Assembly (NCBI RefSeq): GCF_004117855.1
Contig: NZ_QWBW01000010.1
Coordinates: 62,001 to 126,000 of the forward strand
Length of the DNA stretch: 64,000 nucleotides
From: Modicisalibacter coralii
GTDB taxonomy: Bacteria > Pseudomonadota > Gammaproteobacteria > Pseudomonadales > Halomonadaceae
Direction: 5' to 3'
Part shown: positions 28,488 through 38,194 of the stretch, piece after piece
Layout of the letters: each line of letters starts with the position of its first letter
Numbering within the stretch: position 1 is the first letter of the stretch
Notes under the pieces: generated by a model
What the model was told of the DNA's origin: nothing
Database searches by the model: none
Seen by the model: the letters and a program-made list of their open reading frames with translations, nothing else
Position numbers and translations under genes: made by a program

Positions 28488-28643
28488 ATGACTCAACGCA
28501 AGAGCGTCATCACCCGCGTCTACGTCCCCACCCATGTTCGCGACCTGCCCAACGGCGAGCGGGAGACGATTCCCGGCCACTACCGCACGCCCGACAACGG
28601 CCAGGCGTCGAGGGGCAGCGACGACAAGCCCCGCGACGCGTGA
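28488..28643 (+). CDS. Small conserved-looking hypothetical protein (51 aa)
   Basis: ATG at 28488, TGA at 28641-28643, with GGAG ten bases upstream of the start. The product is 51 residues, hydrophilic and basic at the N-terminus (MTQRKSVITRVYVPTHVRD), with a low-complexity Gly/Asp/Arg-rich tail. No membrane segment or known domain. It fills the gap between the GNAT hairpin and the convergent lipoprotein gene, ending 12 bp from the latter. The central VYVPTHVRDLPNGERE segment looks like ordered coding sequence, which is why I favour a real gene over noise. Function unknown. Confidence 0.5.
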   Translation: MTQRKSVITRVYVPTHVRDLPNGERETIPGHYRTPDNGQASRGSDDKPRDA

Positions 28644-28655
28644 CGTCGCGGCATC

Positions 28656-29204
28656 TCAGCGGCTCAGGTCGACCTTGACCGTCTGCCCCTTGCCGACCGT
28701 GACCTGCTTGAGAATCAGCGGGCTGCGCGACTCACCGCCGGGCAGCAGCACGCTGCCGGCGACGTAGAACACGCCTGCCGGAATGCCGTTAGCGACGAAG
28801 TACCCGTTGGCGTCGGTCTCGGCGTAGTGGGTGTATTCCCGGGCCCGCGGATCGGCGGGCTCGATGCGCTTGCCGGCCAGCGCCACATCGGCGGCCTCGG
28901 CGGAGTATTGCGTCGCCGGCGCGATCGACACCGTCTCGTGGGCGCCGATCAGCGTCTGCCCGCGCGAGTCGGTATAGCGCAGACGCCCCTTGATCGTCGC
29001 ACTGCCGTGCTTGTCGAGCTTGGCGTAGGTCTCGGCGGGAAACGCCACCTTGCGCTCGACCATGTCCGGCTGTCCGGCGGCGTCGCCACCGCGCTCGATG
29101 ACCGTCGGGCGCGAGGTCTCGCCGCCCCCGGGCAGCATGCCCTGCAAGCTCTGGCAGCCGCTGAGCAGCAGCCCCAGCAGTACCACTCCCATCCATTGGC
29201 GCAT
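28656..29204 (-). CDS. Putative outer-membrane lipoprotein with a carboxypeptidase-regulatory-like fold
   Basis: 182-residue lipoprotein: signal peptide MRQWMGVVLLGLLLSGC with lipobox LSGC and lipidated Cys17. The residue after Cys is Gln, so outer-membrane sorting is expected. The mature part has a beta-sandwich look (TDANGYFVANGIPAGVFYVAGSV), reminiscent of carboxypeptidase-regulatory-like domains. The frame is open to 29270, but the ATG at 29202-29204 has AAGGAGAG upstream and gives the signal peptide. It follows the retropepsin-like gene on the same strand with a 72-bp gap. Function unknown. Confidence 0.72.
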   Translation of the reverse strand: MRQWMGVVLLGLLLSGCQSLQGMLPGGGETSRPTVIERGGDAAGQPDMVERKVAFPAETYAKLDKHGSATIKGRLRYTDSRGQTLIGAHETVSIAPATQYSAEAADVALAGKRIEPADPRAREYTHYAETDANGYFVANGIPAGVFYVAGSVLLPGGESRSPLILKQVTVGKGQTVKVDLSR

Positions 29205-29276
29205 TGCGTTCTCTCCTTTTCCGCGTGACGCCCGATTCTTGCGGGCGAAACCATCGTCGGGTGACGTCACGACGCC

Positions 29277-29804
29277 TCATGTGGCGTCGCGAGACGGCGC
29301 GCTCAGGACCATCCGCGAGCCACGGATGCGGATATCGAAACGGCCCAGGAAGCTCATCCCCAGCAGGGCGGTGTCGCCGCCGATGCCGGGGTTGATCGAG
29401 CCGCGCACGTCGCGGGCCTCGAGACCGCCCAGCGAGACCCGGTCGAGCGTGGTCATGAACCCCTCGGCGCGCCCGTTGGCGGTGTCGAACGTGGCGCGCA
29501 CCCCACGCTCGAGCCCCAGGCGATCGGCGAGATCGGCGGGGATCGAGACCAGGCTGGCGCCGGTGTCCAGCAGAAAGGTCACCGGCTCGCCGTTGATCCG
29601 GCCGGAAGCCACGAAATGCCCGCCGGCATTGCGCGTCAGGGTGATCGGTCCGCTGCCGTCGTCGTGCACGAGCCCGGCGTTGGGATTGTGTCGCGCGGTC
29701 AGGCGGCCCTGGAACCAGATCACCGCCAGGCCCAGCAGCAGCACCCAGAACAGGACCATCATGCCCACCCCGATGCGCCGCACGCCGTCGTTGTCGTCGC
29801 TCAT
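29277..29804 (-). CDS. Membrane-anchored retropepsin-like aspartic protease (clan AA)
   Basis: 175-residue single-pass protein: hydrophobic segment about 15-32 (MMVLFWVLLLGLAVIWF), then a retropepsin-like domain about 50-175 with the active-site triad VTFLLDTGASLVSIP and the second hydrophobic-glycine motif LLGMSFLGRFDIRI. One DTGA motif per chain means it must dimerise to be active. Topology suggests a periplasmic catalytic domain. The ATG at 29802-29804 is preferred to the longer frame from 29897 because the extra 31 residues are Gly/Asp-rich. The substrate is unknown. Confidence 0.82.
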   Translation of the reverse strand: MSDDNDGVRRIGVGMMVLFWVLLLGLAVIWFQGRLTARHNPNAGLVHDDGSGPITLTRNAGGHFVASGRINGEPVTFLLDTGASLVSIPADLADRLGLERGVRATFDTANGRAEGFMTTLDRVSLGGLEARDVRGSINPGIGGDTALLGMSFLGRFDIRIRGSRMVLSAPSRDAT

Positions 29805-29965
29805 CTCGCCTCGATCATCGTCCACGTTCCCCCGGCCGGCTCCCGCGCCATCACCGCCGCCAGGCGACACGATCCACCATTCGTTGATGTATGTCACATC
29901 ATCGCCGCGCCGGTAACGGATAATGGGCGCACCGCTTCTCTCTCGTCATCGTCAGGATACCAGCC

Positions 29966-31042
29966 ATGTCCCAGGAACTCCGCAAGCGACTCGTCCGCGG
30001 CCTGGTCGTCGTCGCCATCGTGGCCGCCGTCGCCCTGCTGGCCTGGACGGCGCTGCGTCCCGACGGCCTGGGCGATGGCTTCGCCAGCGGCAACGGACGC
30101 ATCGAGGCCACCGAGATCGACGTGGCGACCCGACTGGGCGGCCGCGTCGCGGCGATCGATGTCGCCGAGGGCGACTTCGTCGAGCCGGGTCAGGTGCTGG
30201 CCCGCATGGATACCCAGCCACTCGAGGCGCGGCTGGCCCAGGCCCGGGCGCAGGTCCGCCAGGCCGAGAACGCCCTGGAAACCGCCCGCTCGCTGATCGC
30301 CCAACGCGACAGCGAGAAGGCCACCGCCGTGGCGGTGGTACACCAGCGCGAGGCGGAAGCGACCGCGGCCGAGAAGCGCTACCGGCGCACCCGGACGCTG
30401 GTCGAGCGCAATGCCCTATCGCGTCAGCAGCTCGACGACGACTACGCCGCCTGGCAGAGCGCACTCGCGGCACGCGCCGCGGCCAACGCCCAGGTACGTT
30501 CCAGCGAGGCAGCGATCCGCGCCGCCCACTCCCAGACCACCGAGGCGGAATCCGCCGTGGAAGCCGCCCGGGCCGCGGTCGCGCAGTTGCAGGTCGACAT
30601 CGACGACAGCCGGCTCACCGCGGATCGCAACGCCCGGGTGCAATACCGCATCGTCGAACCGGGCGAGGTGCTCCCCGCCGGTGGCAAGGTCGTCAACCTG
30701 GTCGATCTCACCGACGTCTACATGACCTTCTTCCTGCCCGAGCGTCAGGCCGGCCGGGTAGGGCTCGGCGACGCGGTCCATCTGATACTCGACGCCGCGC
30801 CGCAGTACGTGATTCCCGCGCGGGTCAGCTACGTCGCCAGCGTCGCCCAGTTCACGCCCAAGACGGTGGAGACCCAGAGCGAGCGCGAAAAGCTGATGTT
30901 CCGGGTCAAGGCGCGCATCGACCCGGCGCTGCTCCGGGCCCACATCGACAAGGTCAAGACCGGGCTGCCGGGCATGGCCTATCTCAAGCTCGATGACGAC
31001 ATCGAGTGGCCCGAGAACCTGAGAGTCAACGTCGCACCATGA
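29966..31042 (+). CDS. HlyD-family periplasmic adaptor of an ABC exporter (YhiI-like)
   Basis: 358-residue membrane-fusion protein with an N-terminal anchor ([15 protein letters not shown], about 12-28), biotinyl-lipoyl half-motif [19 protein letters not shown], a long Ala/Arg/Glu-rich coiled coil (about 85-200), the second lipoyl half, and a beta-barrel domain ([15 protein letters not shown]). It is the first gene of a three-gene exporter operon; its TGA overlaps the next ATG by four bases. It probably bridges the inner-membrane exporter to an outer-membrane TolC-type channel not encoded here. Confidence 0.88.
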   Translation: MSQELRKRLVRGLVVVAIVAAVALLAWTALRPDGLGDGFASGNGRIEATEIDVATRLGGRVAAIDVAEGDFVEPGQVLARMDTQPLEARLAQARAQVRQAENALETARSLIAQRDSEKATAVAVVHQREAEATAAEKRYRRTRTLVERNALSRQQLDDDYAAWQSALAARAAANAQVRSSEAAIRAAHSQTTEAESAVEAARAAVAQLQVDIDDSRLTADRNARVQYRIVEPGEVLPAGGKVVNLVDLTDVYMTFFLPERQAGRVGLGDAVHLILDAAPQYVIPARVSYVASVAQFTPKTVETQSEREKLMFRVKARIDPALLRAHIDKVKTGLPGMAYLKLDDDIEWPENLRVNVAP

Positions 31043-33759
31043 GCGACGCCGCCCCCAGCGTGGCCCGTCTGCACGGCGTCAGCCTGCATTACGGCGATAC
31101 CACGGCACTGGACGCGCTGGATCTCGCCATTCCGGCGCGCGGCATGGTCGGATTGATCGGCCCCGACGGCGTGGGCAAGTCGAGCCTGCTGGCATTGATC
31201 GCCGGGGCCCGGCGCATCCAGCAGGGCACGGTCACGGTCCTCGACGGCGACATGGCCGATGCCGGCCACCGCCGCGCCAGTTGCCAGCGCATCGCCTACA
31301 TGCCCCAGGGGCTGGGCCGGAATCTCTACGCGACCCTGACGGTGGCCGAGAATCTCGAATTCTTCGGCCGGCTGTTCGGCCAGGACGCCGCCGAGCGCCA
31401 GCGGCGCATCGACGAACTGACCCGCAGTACCGGTCTCGAACGTTTCACCGAGCGCCCGGCGGGTCAGCTCTCCGGGGGCATGAAGCAGAAGCTCGGCCTG
31501 TGCTGCGCGCTGATCCACGACCCCGACCTGCTGATCCTCGACGAGCCCACCACCGGCGTCGATCCGCTCTCGCGGGTGCAGTTCTGGGAGCTGATCGCAC
31601 GCATCCGCGACCAGCGTCCGGCGATGAGCGTGATCGTCGCCACCGCCTACATGGACGAGGCGGCGCGCTTCGACCATCTGATCGCCATGGACGCCGGCCG
31701 GGTGCTGGCCACCGGCAGCCCCGCCGAACTGCTCGAGCGTACCCGCAGCGAGACGCTGGAAGCCGCCTTCATCGCCCTGCTGCCGGAATCCCGGCGACGC
31801 GGCCACCACGAGCTGGTGATTCCACCACGCACCAACAGCGGCGAGGTCGCCATCGAGGCCCACCAGCTGACGCGGCGCTTCGGTGACTTCACCGCCGTCG
31901 ATCACGTCGACTTTCGCATCGAGCGTGGCGAGATCTTCGGCTTCCTGGGTTCCAATGGCTGCGGCAAGAGCACCACCATGAAGATGCTCACCGGCCTGCT
32001 GCCGGCGAGCGACGGCGAAGCGCGACTGTTCGGCCGCGCGGTGGACCCGCACGATACCGATACCCGTCGCCGGGTCGGCTACATGTCGCAGGGCTTCTCG
32101 CTCTACGCCGAACTGACGGTGCGCCAGAACCTGGATCTGCACGCCCGGCTGTTCCAGTTGCCCGAAGACTCGCGCGAGGCGCGCATCGCCGAACTGCTCG
32201 CGCGTTTCGAACTCGGCGGCGTGGTCGACCAGTTGCCCGCCAGCCTGCCGCTGGGCGTTCGTCAGCGTCTGTCGCTGGCCGTGGCGGTGATCCACCGCCC
32301 CGAGATCCTGATCCTCGACGAGCCCACCTCGGGCGTCGACCCGGTGGCCCGCGACGACTTCTGGGCGCTGCTGGTCGAACTCTCGCGCCAGGAGGGGGTG
32401 ACGATCTTCGTCGCCACCCACTTCATGAACGAGGCCCTGCGCTGCGACCGTATCTCGCTGATGCATGCCGGCCGGGTGCTGGCCAGCGACAGCCCGCAGC
32501 GGCTGATCGAGGCCAGCGGCCTGGACAGCCTGGAAGCCGCCTTCATCGCCTGGCTGCGCGAGGCCCAGAGCGACGACGACGCCCCCGCGGCAACGCCGCC
32601 GGTGGCGGACACACCGGCGGCGTCGGCCCGGCCGCCCCAGGCCCGGTTCAGTGTGCGCCGCCTGCTCAGCTATACCCGGCGCGAGGCCAAGGAGCTCGAG
32701 CGCGACCCGATTCGCGCCACCCTGGCGCTGGTCGGCAGCCTGCTGCTGATCATGGGCTACGGCATCAGCCTGGACGTCGAGAACCTGCGCTACGCGGTGC
32801 TCGACCACGACCGGACCACCACCAGCCAGGCCTATGCGCTGAACCTCGCCGGCTCGCGCTACTTCGTCGAGCGCCCGCCCCTGCACAGCGCCACCGAACT
32901 GGCGGCGCGCATGCAGAGCGGCGAATTGAGCCTGGCCGTCGAGATCCCTCCCGACTTCGGGCGCGACCTCAAGCGTGGCGACGCTCCCCGGATCGGGGTG
33001 TGGATCGACGGCTCGATGCCGATGCGCGCCGATACCATCCAGGGCTATGTGCAGGGCATTCACGGCGACTACCTGCGCCAGCTCGCCCGCGACAGCGGCC
33101 AGGCGGTCGCTTCGCCGCTCGATGTCGCCGTGCGCTACCGCTACAACCCCGAGGTCGAAAGCCTGCCGGCGATGGTCCCGGCGGTGATTCCGCTGCTGCT
33201 GATGCTGATTCCGGCGATGCTCACCGCGCTCGGTGTGGTACGCGAGAAAGAACTGGGCTCGATCGTCAATTTCTACGTCACCCCGGTCACCCGCCTGGAA
33301 TTCTTGCTCGGCAAGCAGTTGCCCTACGTGGCGCTGGGCATGCTCAATTTCATCACCCTGGTGGCCATCGCGGTATGGGGCTTCGGCGTGACGCTCAAGG
33401 GCAACCTGCTGGTCCTGGCGCTCGGCGCGCTGCTCTACATCGCCTGCGCCACGGCCATGGGGCTGGCGCTGTCGACCCTGTTGCGCAGCCAGATCGCGGC
33501 GATCTTCGGCACCGCCATCGCCACGCTGGTGCCGGCGATCCAGTTCTCGGGCTTCCTGCATCCGGTCGCGGCCCTGGAAGGCGGCGCGGCGCTCATCGGC
33601 GCGATCTACCCGACCAGCCACTTCCTGACCATCAGCCGCGGCGTCTTCGCCAAGTCGCTGGGGCTCACGGCGCTCGCCCCGCACTTCATCGCCCTGGCGG
33701 CCACCCTGCCGGTACTGCTCGCCCTGGCGGTGGCCGGCCTGCGCAAGCAGGAGCGCTGA
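31039..33759 (+). CDS. Fused ABC transporter: two ATPase domains plus ABC-2 permease (RbbA/YhiH-like)
   Basis: 906-residue fusion, close to the about 910 of Escherichia coli RbbA. NBD1 spans about 6-235 with Walker [10 protein letters not shown], signature LSGGMKQK and Walker B LLILDEP; NBD2 spans about 280-505 with Walker [10 protein letters not shown], Walker B ILILDEP and a degenerate signature (LPLGVRQR in place of LSGGxxQ). The ABC-2 permease of about 350 residues follows an Ala/Pro linker near 535 and has about six helices. The ATG at 31039 overlaps the adaptor stop. RbbA is also described as ribosome-associated; operon context here favours export. Confidence 0.88.
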   Translation: MSDAAPSVARLHGVSLHYGDTTALDALDLAIPARGMVGLIGPDGVGKSSLLALIAGARRIQQGTVTVLDGDMADAGHRRASCQRIAYMPQGLGRNLYATLTVAENLEFFGRLFGQDAAERQRRIDELTRSTGLERFTERPAGQLSGGMKQKLGLCCALIHDPDLLILDEPTTGVDPLSRVQFWELIARIRDQRPAMSVIVATAYMDEAARFDHLIAMDAGRVLATGSPAELLERTRSETLEAAFIALLPESRRRGHHELVIPPRTNSGEVAIEAHQLTRRFGDFTAVDHVDFRIERGEIFGFLGSNGCGKSTTMKMLTGLLPASDGEARLFGRAVDPHDTDTRRRVGYMSQGFSLYAELTVRQNLDLHARLFQLPEDSREARIAELLARFELGGVVDQLPASLPLGVRQRLSLAVAVIHRPEILILDEPTSGVDPVARDDFWALLVELSRQEGVTIFVATHFMNEALRCDRISLMHAGRVLASDSPQRLIEASGLDSLEAAFIAWLREAQSDDDAPAATPPVADTPAASARPPQARFSVRRLLSYTRREAKELERDPIRATLALVGSLLLIMGYGISLDVENLRYAVLDHDRTTTSQAYALNLAGSRYFVERPPLHSATELAARMQSGELSLAVEIPPDFGRDLKRGDAPRIGVWIDGSMPMRADTIQGYVQGIHGDYLRQLARDSGQAVASPLDVAVRYRYNPEVESLPAMVPAVIPLLLMLIPAMLTALGVVREKELGSIVNFYVTPVTRLEFLLGKQLPYVALGMLNFITLVAIAVWGFGVTLKGNLLVLALGALLYIACATAMGLALSTLLRSQIAAIFGTAIATLVPAIQFSGFLHPVAALEGGAALIGAIYPTSHFLTISRGVFAKSLGLTALAPHFIALAATLPVLLALAVAGLRKQER

Positions 33760-33760
33760 C

Positions 33761-34876
33761 ATGCCTCGCCTCGCCAACGTCCTGCAGCTCGGCCTCAAGG
33801 AACTGCGCAGTCTCTATCGCGACCCGGCGCTGCTGCTGCTGATCGTCTACGCCTTCACCCTGGGCATCTACGCCAGCGCCACCGGCGTCCCCGAGGCGCC
33901 GCACCGGGCCACCCTGGCGGTGGTCGACGAAGACCAGTCGCAGGCCTCGCAGCGCCTGCTCAACGCCTTCCAGCTGCCCTACTTCCTGCCGCCCGAGCGA
34001 ATCGACCTGAGCGCGATGGACCGTGGCATGGACGACGGTCGCTACACCTTCACCCTGGTCATTCCGCCCGACTTCCAGCAGGACCTGCTGGCCGGCGAGT
34101 CGCCCACCGTGCAGCTCAACGTCGATGCCACCCAGATCAGTCAGGCCTTCACCGGCGCCGGCTACATCCGGCAGATTCTCGACGACGAGACGCGGACCTT
34201 CGTGCAGCGCTACCGGCAAGACGCCGCCGCGCCGGTCGAGCTGGTGGTCCGCAACGCCTTCAACCCCAATCTGACCCGTGCCTGGTTCGGCGCCATCAAC
34301 GAGGTCGTCAACCAGATCACCCTGCTGTCGATCATCCTCACCGGCGCCGCGCTGATCCGCGAGCGCGAACACGGCACCCTGGAGCACCTGCTGGTGATGC
34401 CGGTGACGCCGCTGGAAATCATGCTCGCCAAGGTCGGCTCGATGGCCGCAGTGGTGCTCGTCGCCGCGCTGGTCTCGTTGATCGCGGTCGTCGAGGGCTG
34501 GCTGGCGATACCCCTGCAGGGCTCGCTGGCGCTATTCATCGTCGGTGCCGCCTTGCTGCTGTTCGCGACCACCTCGATGGGCATCTTCTTCGCCACCCTG
34601 GCGCGCTCGATGCCACAGCTGGGGCTGTTGATCATTCTGGTGCTGATCCCGCTGGAGATACTCTCCGGCGGCATGTCGCCCCGCGAGAGCATGCCCGAAT
34701 TCGTCCAGCGGGTGATGCTCGTCGCCCCCACCACCCACTTCGTGATCCTGGCCCAGGCGGTGCTGTTCCGCGGCGCCGGCCTGGCGGTGATCTGGCCGCA
34801 AATGCTCGCCCTGGCCGGTATCGGCGCGACTTTCTTCCTCGCCGCCCTGGCGCGGCTACGGCGCTCGCTGCAGTAG
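33761..34876 (+). CDS. ABC-2 type permease (YhhJ-like)
   Basis: 371-residue permease with one N-terminal helix (LLLLIVYAFTLGIYAS), a large periplasmic domain (about 45-175) and a five-to-six-helix C-terminal bundle including the ABC-2 signature REREHGTLEHLLVMPVTPLE. It starts immediately after the RbbA-like stop, so the exporter probably pairs this protein with the permease half of the fusion. The adaptor, fused ATPase-permease and permease order equals the yhiI-rbbA-yhhJ set. The exported substrate is unknown; hydrophobic drugs or lipophilic compounds are typical for the family. Confidence 0.87.
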   Translation: MPRLANVLQLGLKELRSLYRDPALLLLIVYAFTLGIYASATGVPEAPHRATLAVVDEDQSQASQRLLNAFQLPYFLPPERIDLSAMDRGMDDGRYTFTLVIPPDFQQDLLAGESPTVQLNVDATQISQAFTGAGYIRQILDDETRTFVQRYRQDAAAPVELVVRNAFNPNLTRAWFGAINEVVNQITLLSIILTGAALIREREHGTLEHLLVMPVTPLEIMLAKVGSMAAVVLVAALVSLIAVVEGWLAIPLQGSLALFIVGAALLLFATTSMGIFFATLARSMPQLGLLIILVLIPLEILSGGMSPRESMPEFVQRVMLVAPTTHFVILAQAVLFRGAGLAVIWPQMLALAGIGATFFLAALARLRRSLQ

Positions 34877-34955
34877 TTACGCCACTCATGGGCGTGGCGC
34901 TTGGTCGCCATGTCCCGGGCTGCCGATTCCGTGAGTGGGGCATTAACATGCCCGT

Positions 34956-34974
34956 CCCTCTTGAGGGTATTTTT
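34956..34974 (+). terminator. Intrinsic terminator of the ABC exporter operon
   Basis: CCCTC-TT-GAGGG followed by TATTTTT, 80 bp after the permease stop. Short 5-bp stem but correct T-tract and orientation for the rightward operon. Confidence 0.6.
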
Positions 34975-34993
34975 CCGAGGCTTTCGGTAGCAA

Positions 34994-35023
34994 GACGCTA
35001 TCCCCCGGCCGGAGGATAGCGTC
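34994..35023. terminator. Inverted repeat between convergent operons
   Basis: GACGCTATCC (34994-35003) and GGATAGCGTC (35014-35023) form a perfect 10-bp stem around CCCGGCCGGA. It lies 18 bp past the end of the leftward Rieske oxygenase gene, so it is probably its terminator or a bidirectional one. No T-tract is seen on either strand. Confidence 0.5.
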
Positions 35024-35040
35024 CCTGGACGGCGAGGGGC

Positions 35041-36135
35041 TCAGCTCGCCGCGATCAGCGTATCGCTTTTCTCGGCCGCTTGCCGTTCGGCCTCGATCAG
35101 CCTGGTGAGCAGCTTGCGGACTTTCACCGGGGCGATGTCGTTGCTCATCAGCACCGGTTTGAGACTGAAGAAGTCCGTGGTTTTCATCTCGGCGTGAACC
35201 GCCTCGATGATCGGTACGTCCTCGTCCTCGAAGGCGGCATGCATCGCCTTGATCTTCTGTTCATTGTATTCCGCGTCCTCCTCGCGATGGTTGCGTCGCG
35301 TGGCGAAGAAGTAATGGGTCCGGTCGACACTCTCCGGGGTGACGGTATGCAGGTCGTACTGGGCGATACAGCCGTCCAGATCGAGACTGGCCTCGGGGTC
35401 CTGGGTGGCGCCGACCGAGAGCTGGATATTGCCCGGCGGCGTCCAGGTGATGTCGAAGAAGTGCCGCGCCTCGCCTTCGGGGTCGGGCAGGAACTGATTG
35501 AAGATCAGCATCGCCGGGGCCTGCTGCCATTCCCAGCGCGCCGTGACCGAATGTGAGTCATCACTGACTTTGGGGACCAGGGGCGTGAGTTGACCGCGCG
35601 TGGTGATGATCTCGCCATGGACGTGATCGATGTGGCTGAGATCCATCACATTGTCGGTGATCAGTTGATAGTTGCCGTTGACCGGCATGTAGGTGTAACC
35701 GACGCTATCCGGGTGGCCGCTGACCAGTTCGCCGTGATCCGGGATCCGCTCGTAGTCGGCCGGCGCGTCACCCATCCAAATCCACAGGAAGCCGTCGCAC
35801 TCGGCCAGCGGAAAGCTGCGCACCTGGGCCGCCTTGGGAATCATGCCGTTGCCGTGCGGATTATGCGTGCATTTGCCGGCACAATCGAAACGCAGGGCAT
35901 GGTAAAGACAGACGACCTCGTCGCCCTCTCGCCAGCCCATGTGCAGTGGGGCGAAACGGTGTGGGCAGCGATCGTGGATCGCGACCGGGGTACCGTCCTG
36001 CTTGCGGTAGATCAGTACCGGCGTGTCGAGCAGGGTCCGGTGGAACAGTTGCTCGGCATCGACCTCTTGCGACAACGCCGCAACATACCAGGTGTTCATC
36101 AGATAAGGACTGTGGTTCTGGCGTTCCGTGTTCAT
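35041..36135 (-). CDS. Rieske non-heme iron oxygenase, single-component alpha subunit (VanA-like)
   Basis: 364-residue VanA-type oxygenase. Rieske cluster ligands: CPHRF (Cys-x-His), then CLYH after 17 residues (Cys-x2-His), at about 55-80. The catalytic mononuclear iron motif NVMDLSHIDHVHGE (D-x2-H-x4-H) follows at about 165. The ATG at 36133-36135 has GAGGAGGTTGACCC upstream. It is the last gene of the catB-catC-catA-porin-reductase-oxygenase transcript, so its product should be catechol or a precursor. VanA relatives are O-demethylases and hydroxylases; guaiacol or another simple aromatic is more likely than vanillate, since vanillate leads to protocatechuate. Confidence 0.85.
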   Translation of the reverse strand: MNTERQNHSPYLMNTWYVAALSQEVDAEQLFHRTLLDTPVLIYRKQDGTPVAIHDRCPHRFAPLHMGWREGDEVVCLYHALRFDCAGKCTHNPHGNGMIPKAAQVRSFPLAECDGFLWIWMGDAPADYERIPDHGELVSGHPDSVGYTYMPVNGNYQLITDNVMDLSHIDHVHGEIITTRGQLTPLVPKVSDDSHSVTARWEWQQAPAMLIFNQFLPDPEGEARHFFDITWTPPGNIQLSVGATQDPEASLDLDGCIAQYDLHTVTPESVDRTHYFFATRRNHREEDAEYNEQKIKAMHAAFEDEDVPIIEAVHAEMKTTDFFSLKPVLMSNDIAPVKVRKLLTRLIEAERQAAEKSDTLIAAS

Positions 36136-36208
36136 GGGTCAACCTCCTCAGGGTCGCTTGGCGAACGTCTTGTTGTGGAGTGAGCCTGACGGCTCGGTCT
36201 TGCTCGGT

Positions 36209-37183
36209 TCAGGGAAAGAAATCGAGAACCAGGCGCGGCGACCTGGCTCGCGAGCAACAAGGCGTGAAACACTGGCCGGCAGCGTGCTCCTCATCGCTGA
36301 AGAACATGTCGCGGTGCTCGGGATCACCGTCGACGACGCGCATGGCACAGCTTCCGCAGATACCTTGTTCACAGGACAGCGCCACCTCGATACCGGCAGC
36401 CATTAGCGCCTCGGCCACCGTCTGTTCCGGGGGCACGCGCACGACCTGGCCGGTCGCGGCCAGTTCGACCTCGAATTCGCCGTCATCGGCATTGGCTGAA
36501 GCCTCGACCGCGCCCGCGAAGTACTCGCGGTGAATGCGGTCATCGGGCCAGCCCAGGCGCCGTGCGGTGGCGATGACGTGTTCCATGAAGCCGGCGGGGC
36601 CGCACACGTAGAGGTGGCTGTCGTCATCGACAGTGGCGAGCACCGCTTCGCTGTCGAGTCGTTGCGTGGCGTCCCCGTCGTCGAAGTGGAAATGTATGCG
36701 CTCGGCAAAGGCCGAATTGGCGAGGCGTTCCCTGAAGGCGGTCGATGCACTCGAGCGCGTGCAGTAGTGCAGGGTGAACGCGTCGCCCTGACGCGCCAGT
36801 TGTTCCGCCATCGCCAGGATCGGCGTGACACCGATGCCGCCCGCGAACAGCAGCGTGTGGCGTGCCGGTACCAGCGTGAACTGGTTGCGTGGGGAACCGA
36901 TGCGCAGGGTGTCACCTGCCTGGATGGCGTCATGGGCACAGGCGGAGCCCCCGCGCCCTTGCGGCTCGCGCAGAATGGCGATCTCGTAGTGGGCCGCGTG
37001 CAGGCTATCGCCTATCAGCGAGTACTGCCGGATCAACCCATTGGGCAGTTCGACATCGATGTGCGCACCGGCGCCGAACGCTGGCAGCGCCTGGCCGTCG
37101 GGAGCCACCAGCTCCAGGCCGATGATGCCCTCGGCAAGCTGGGTACGGTGGCGCACCCGAACGGGAAACAGGGGGGCTTGCAT
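36209..37183 (-). CDS. Oxygenase reductase, ferredoxin-NAD(P)H oxidoreductase with C-terminal 2Fe-2S domain (VanB-like)
   Basis: 324-residue phthalate-dioxygenase-reductase/VanB-type protein: flavin-binding barrel (RQYSLIGD, about 53-60), NAD-binding fold (LLFAGGIGVTPILAMAEQL, about 110-128) and C-terminal plant-type 2Fe-2S ferredoxin with CEQGICGSC and a distal Cys in CFTPCC. It passes electrons from NAD(P)H to the Rieske oxygenase encoded 73 bp downstream. The ATG at 37181-37183 has AAAGGAGTTGAACTC upstream. All cluster cysteines appear present. Confidence 0.87.
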   Translation of the reverse strand: MQAPLFPVRVRHRTQLAEGIIGLELVAPDGQALPAFGAGAHIDVELPNGLIRQYSLIGDSLHAAHYEIAILREPQGRGGSACAHDAIQAGDTLRIGSPRNQFTLVPARHTLLFAGGIGVTPILAMAEQLARQGDAFTLHYCTRSSASTAFRERLANSAFAERIHFHFDDGDATQRLDSEAVLATVDDDSHLYVCGPAGFMEHVIATARRLGWPDDRIHREYFAGAVEASANADDGEFEVELAATGQVVRVPPEQTVAEALMAAGIEVALSCEQGICGSCAMRVVDGDPEHRDMFFSDEEHAAGQCFTPCCSRARSPRLVLDFFP

Positions 37184-37223
37184 GAGTTCAACTCCTTTGT
37201 CTCGACCGTCTTCGGGCCTGGCG

Positions 37224-38120
37224 TCACAGCACCTTGGTCAGGGTCAGGCGCAACATGTCGCCCTGAGGCCGATCCTTTGCGGTGTACTCGTTGAGGTAGG
37301 CGGCATTGAGCCCCAGTCCGGCCTTGGGCCAGAAATAACCAGCCTCGGCACCAATCGCATGCTGTTCGGCCTTGTCGTTGGGCGCGCCGGATGGCACATC
37401 CTCATCGCGTTCGAGCTGCCAGGCATCGTAGCCGACCAGGCCGATTTCCAGACCGCTGGCGAGGCGTTTGCCGAGCCCCCACTCCACGGTCAGGCTGTCG
37501 CCCGGGGTAATACCCGTGGTGTCCTGTTCACCGTTGATCTCGTAGCGCGACAGGGCCGAGAACGACCAGCTCTTCGCAGCATCGAAATAGAGGGTGCCGC
37601 CCAGGGTCAGCATGGTGGTGCGAAATCCCTTGCCGGTGGTGGCGGGGTCACCGGCATCGTAGTCCGCAGTGTCGAACCATTCGCCGGCGGCGAACACGGC
37701 ATCCCAGCGGTGACCGTGCCAGCCCAGTACCAGCGGGCTCAGGAAGATATCGCCGACGCCGCTGTCGCGGTCATCGATGCCGACGGCGTCGAAGTCCAGC
37801 GACGTTCGCTGTAGCGGCACGATGGCCTCGGCGCCGTAATCGGCGCCCAGGAAGCGCTTGTCGCTGATCCACACCAGGCGGCTGACCAAGGCGCTGACCG
37901 AGCCATCGTTGTCGCCCGGCAGGTCATCGCCGCGGCCATCGGTCAGCGAATCGATCCGATAATGCACCAGGTAGGCGCGGTAATAGGTACCGGGGGGCGG
38001 CACGGTCGCCGCACGCAACCCTTCGACACCGGCCACGTAATGGCCGTTGACGGCCAGGGCGGAGTCGGCGAGCAGGCAGCCGCCCAGGGCCAGCGCGGTA
38101 GCCGACAGGAGATATCGCAT
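37224..38120 (-). CDS. SphA/MetA-type outer-membrane protein of aromatic degradation clusters
   Basis: 298-residue protein with signal peptide MRYLLSATALALGGCLLADSALA and a beta-rich, aromatic-residue-rich mature region ending in a hydrophobic terminus (DMLRLTLTKVL), consistent with an outer-membrane barrel. It resembles the 'phenol degradation MetA-pathway'/SphA family that accompanies aromatic catabolic genes and is thought to help hydrophobic substrates enter. A Cys at residue 15 (LGGC) resembles a lipobox, but the following LLADSALA favours ordinary cleavage. The ATG at 38118-38120 follows AAGGAGCTCTCC. It lies between catA and the oxygenase reductase gene. Confidence 0.72.
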   Translation of the reverse strand: MRYLLSATALALGGCLLADSALAVNGHYVAGVEGLRAATVPPPGTYYRAYLVHYRIDSLTDGRGDDLPGDNDGSVSALVSRLVWISDKRFLGADYGAEAIVPLQRTSLDFDAVGIDDRDSGVGDIFLSPLVLGWHGHRWDAVFAAGEWFDTADYDAGDPATTGKGFRTTMLTLGGTLYFDAAKSWSFSALSRYEINGEQDTTGITPGDSLTVEWGLGKRLASGLEIGLVGYDAWQLERDEDVPSGAPNDKAEQHAIGAEAGYFWPKAGLGLNAAYLNEYTAKDRPQGDMLRLTLTKVL

Positions 38121-38194
38121 GGAGAGCTCCTTCCTTGTCTTTATCGTTATCGTCTTGGGGCGGCGGGCGGCGTGGTACCGCCGGCCCACCGGGA

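Noticed and set aside
30979-33798. A 939-codon leftward open frame opposite the RbbA-like gene
   Set aside because: Antisense shadow: it mirrors a clear ABC transporter with intact Walker motifs, and its translation is rich in Gln, Arg, Gly and His with no domain, typical of the complementary strand of GC-rich genes.
35041-37183. Rieske oxygenase and reductase as vanillate demethylase vanAB
   Set aside because: Sequence family fits, but the operon leads from catechol, whereas vanillate gives protocatechuate; kept as VanAB-like with unknown substrate.
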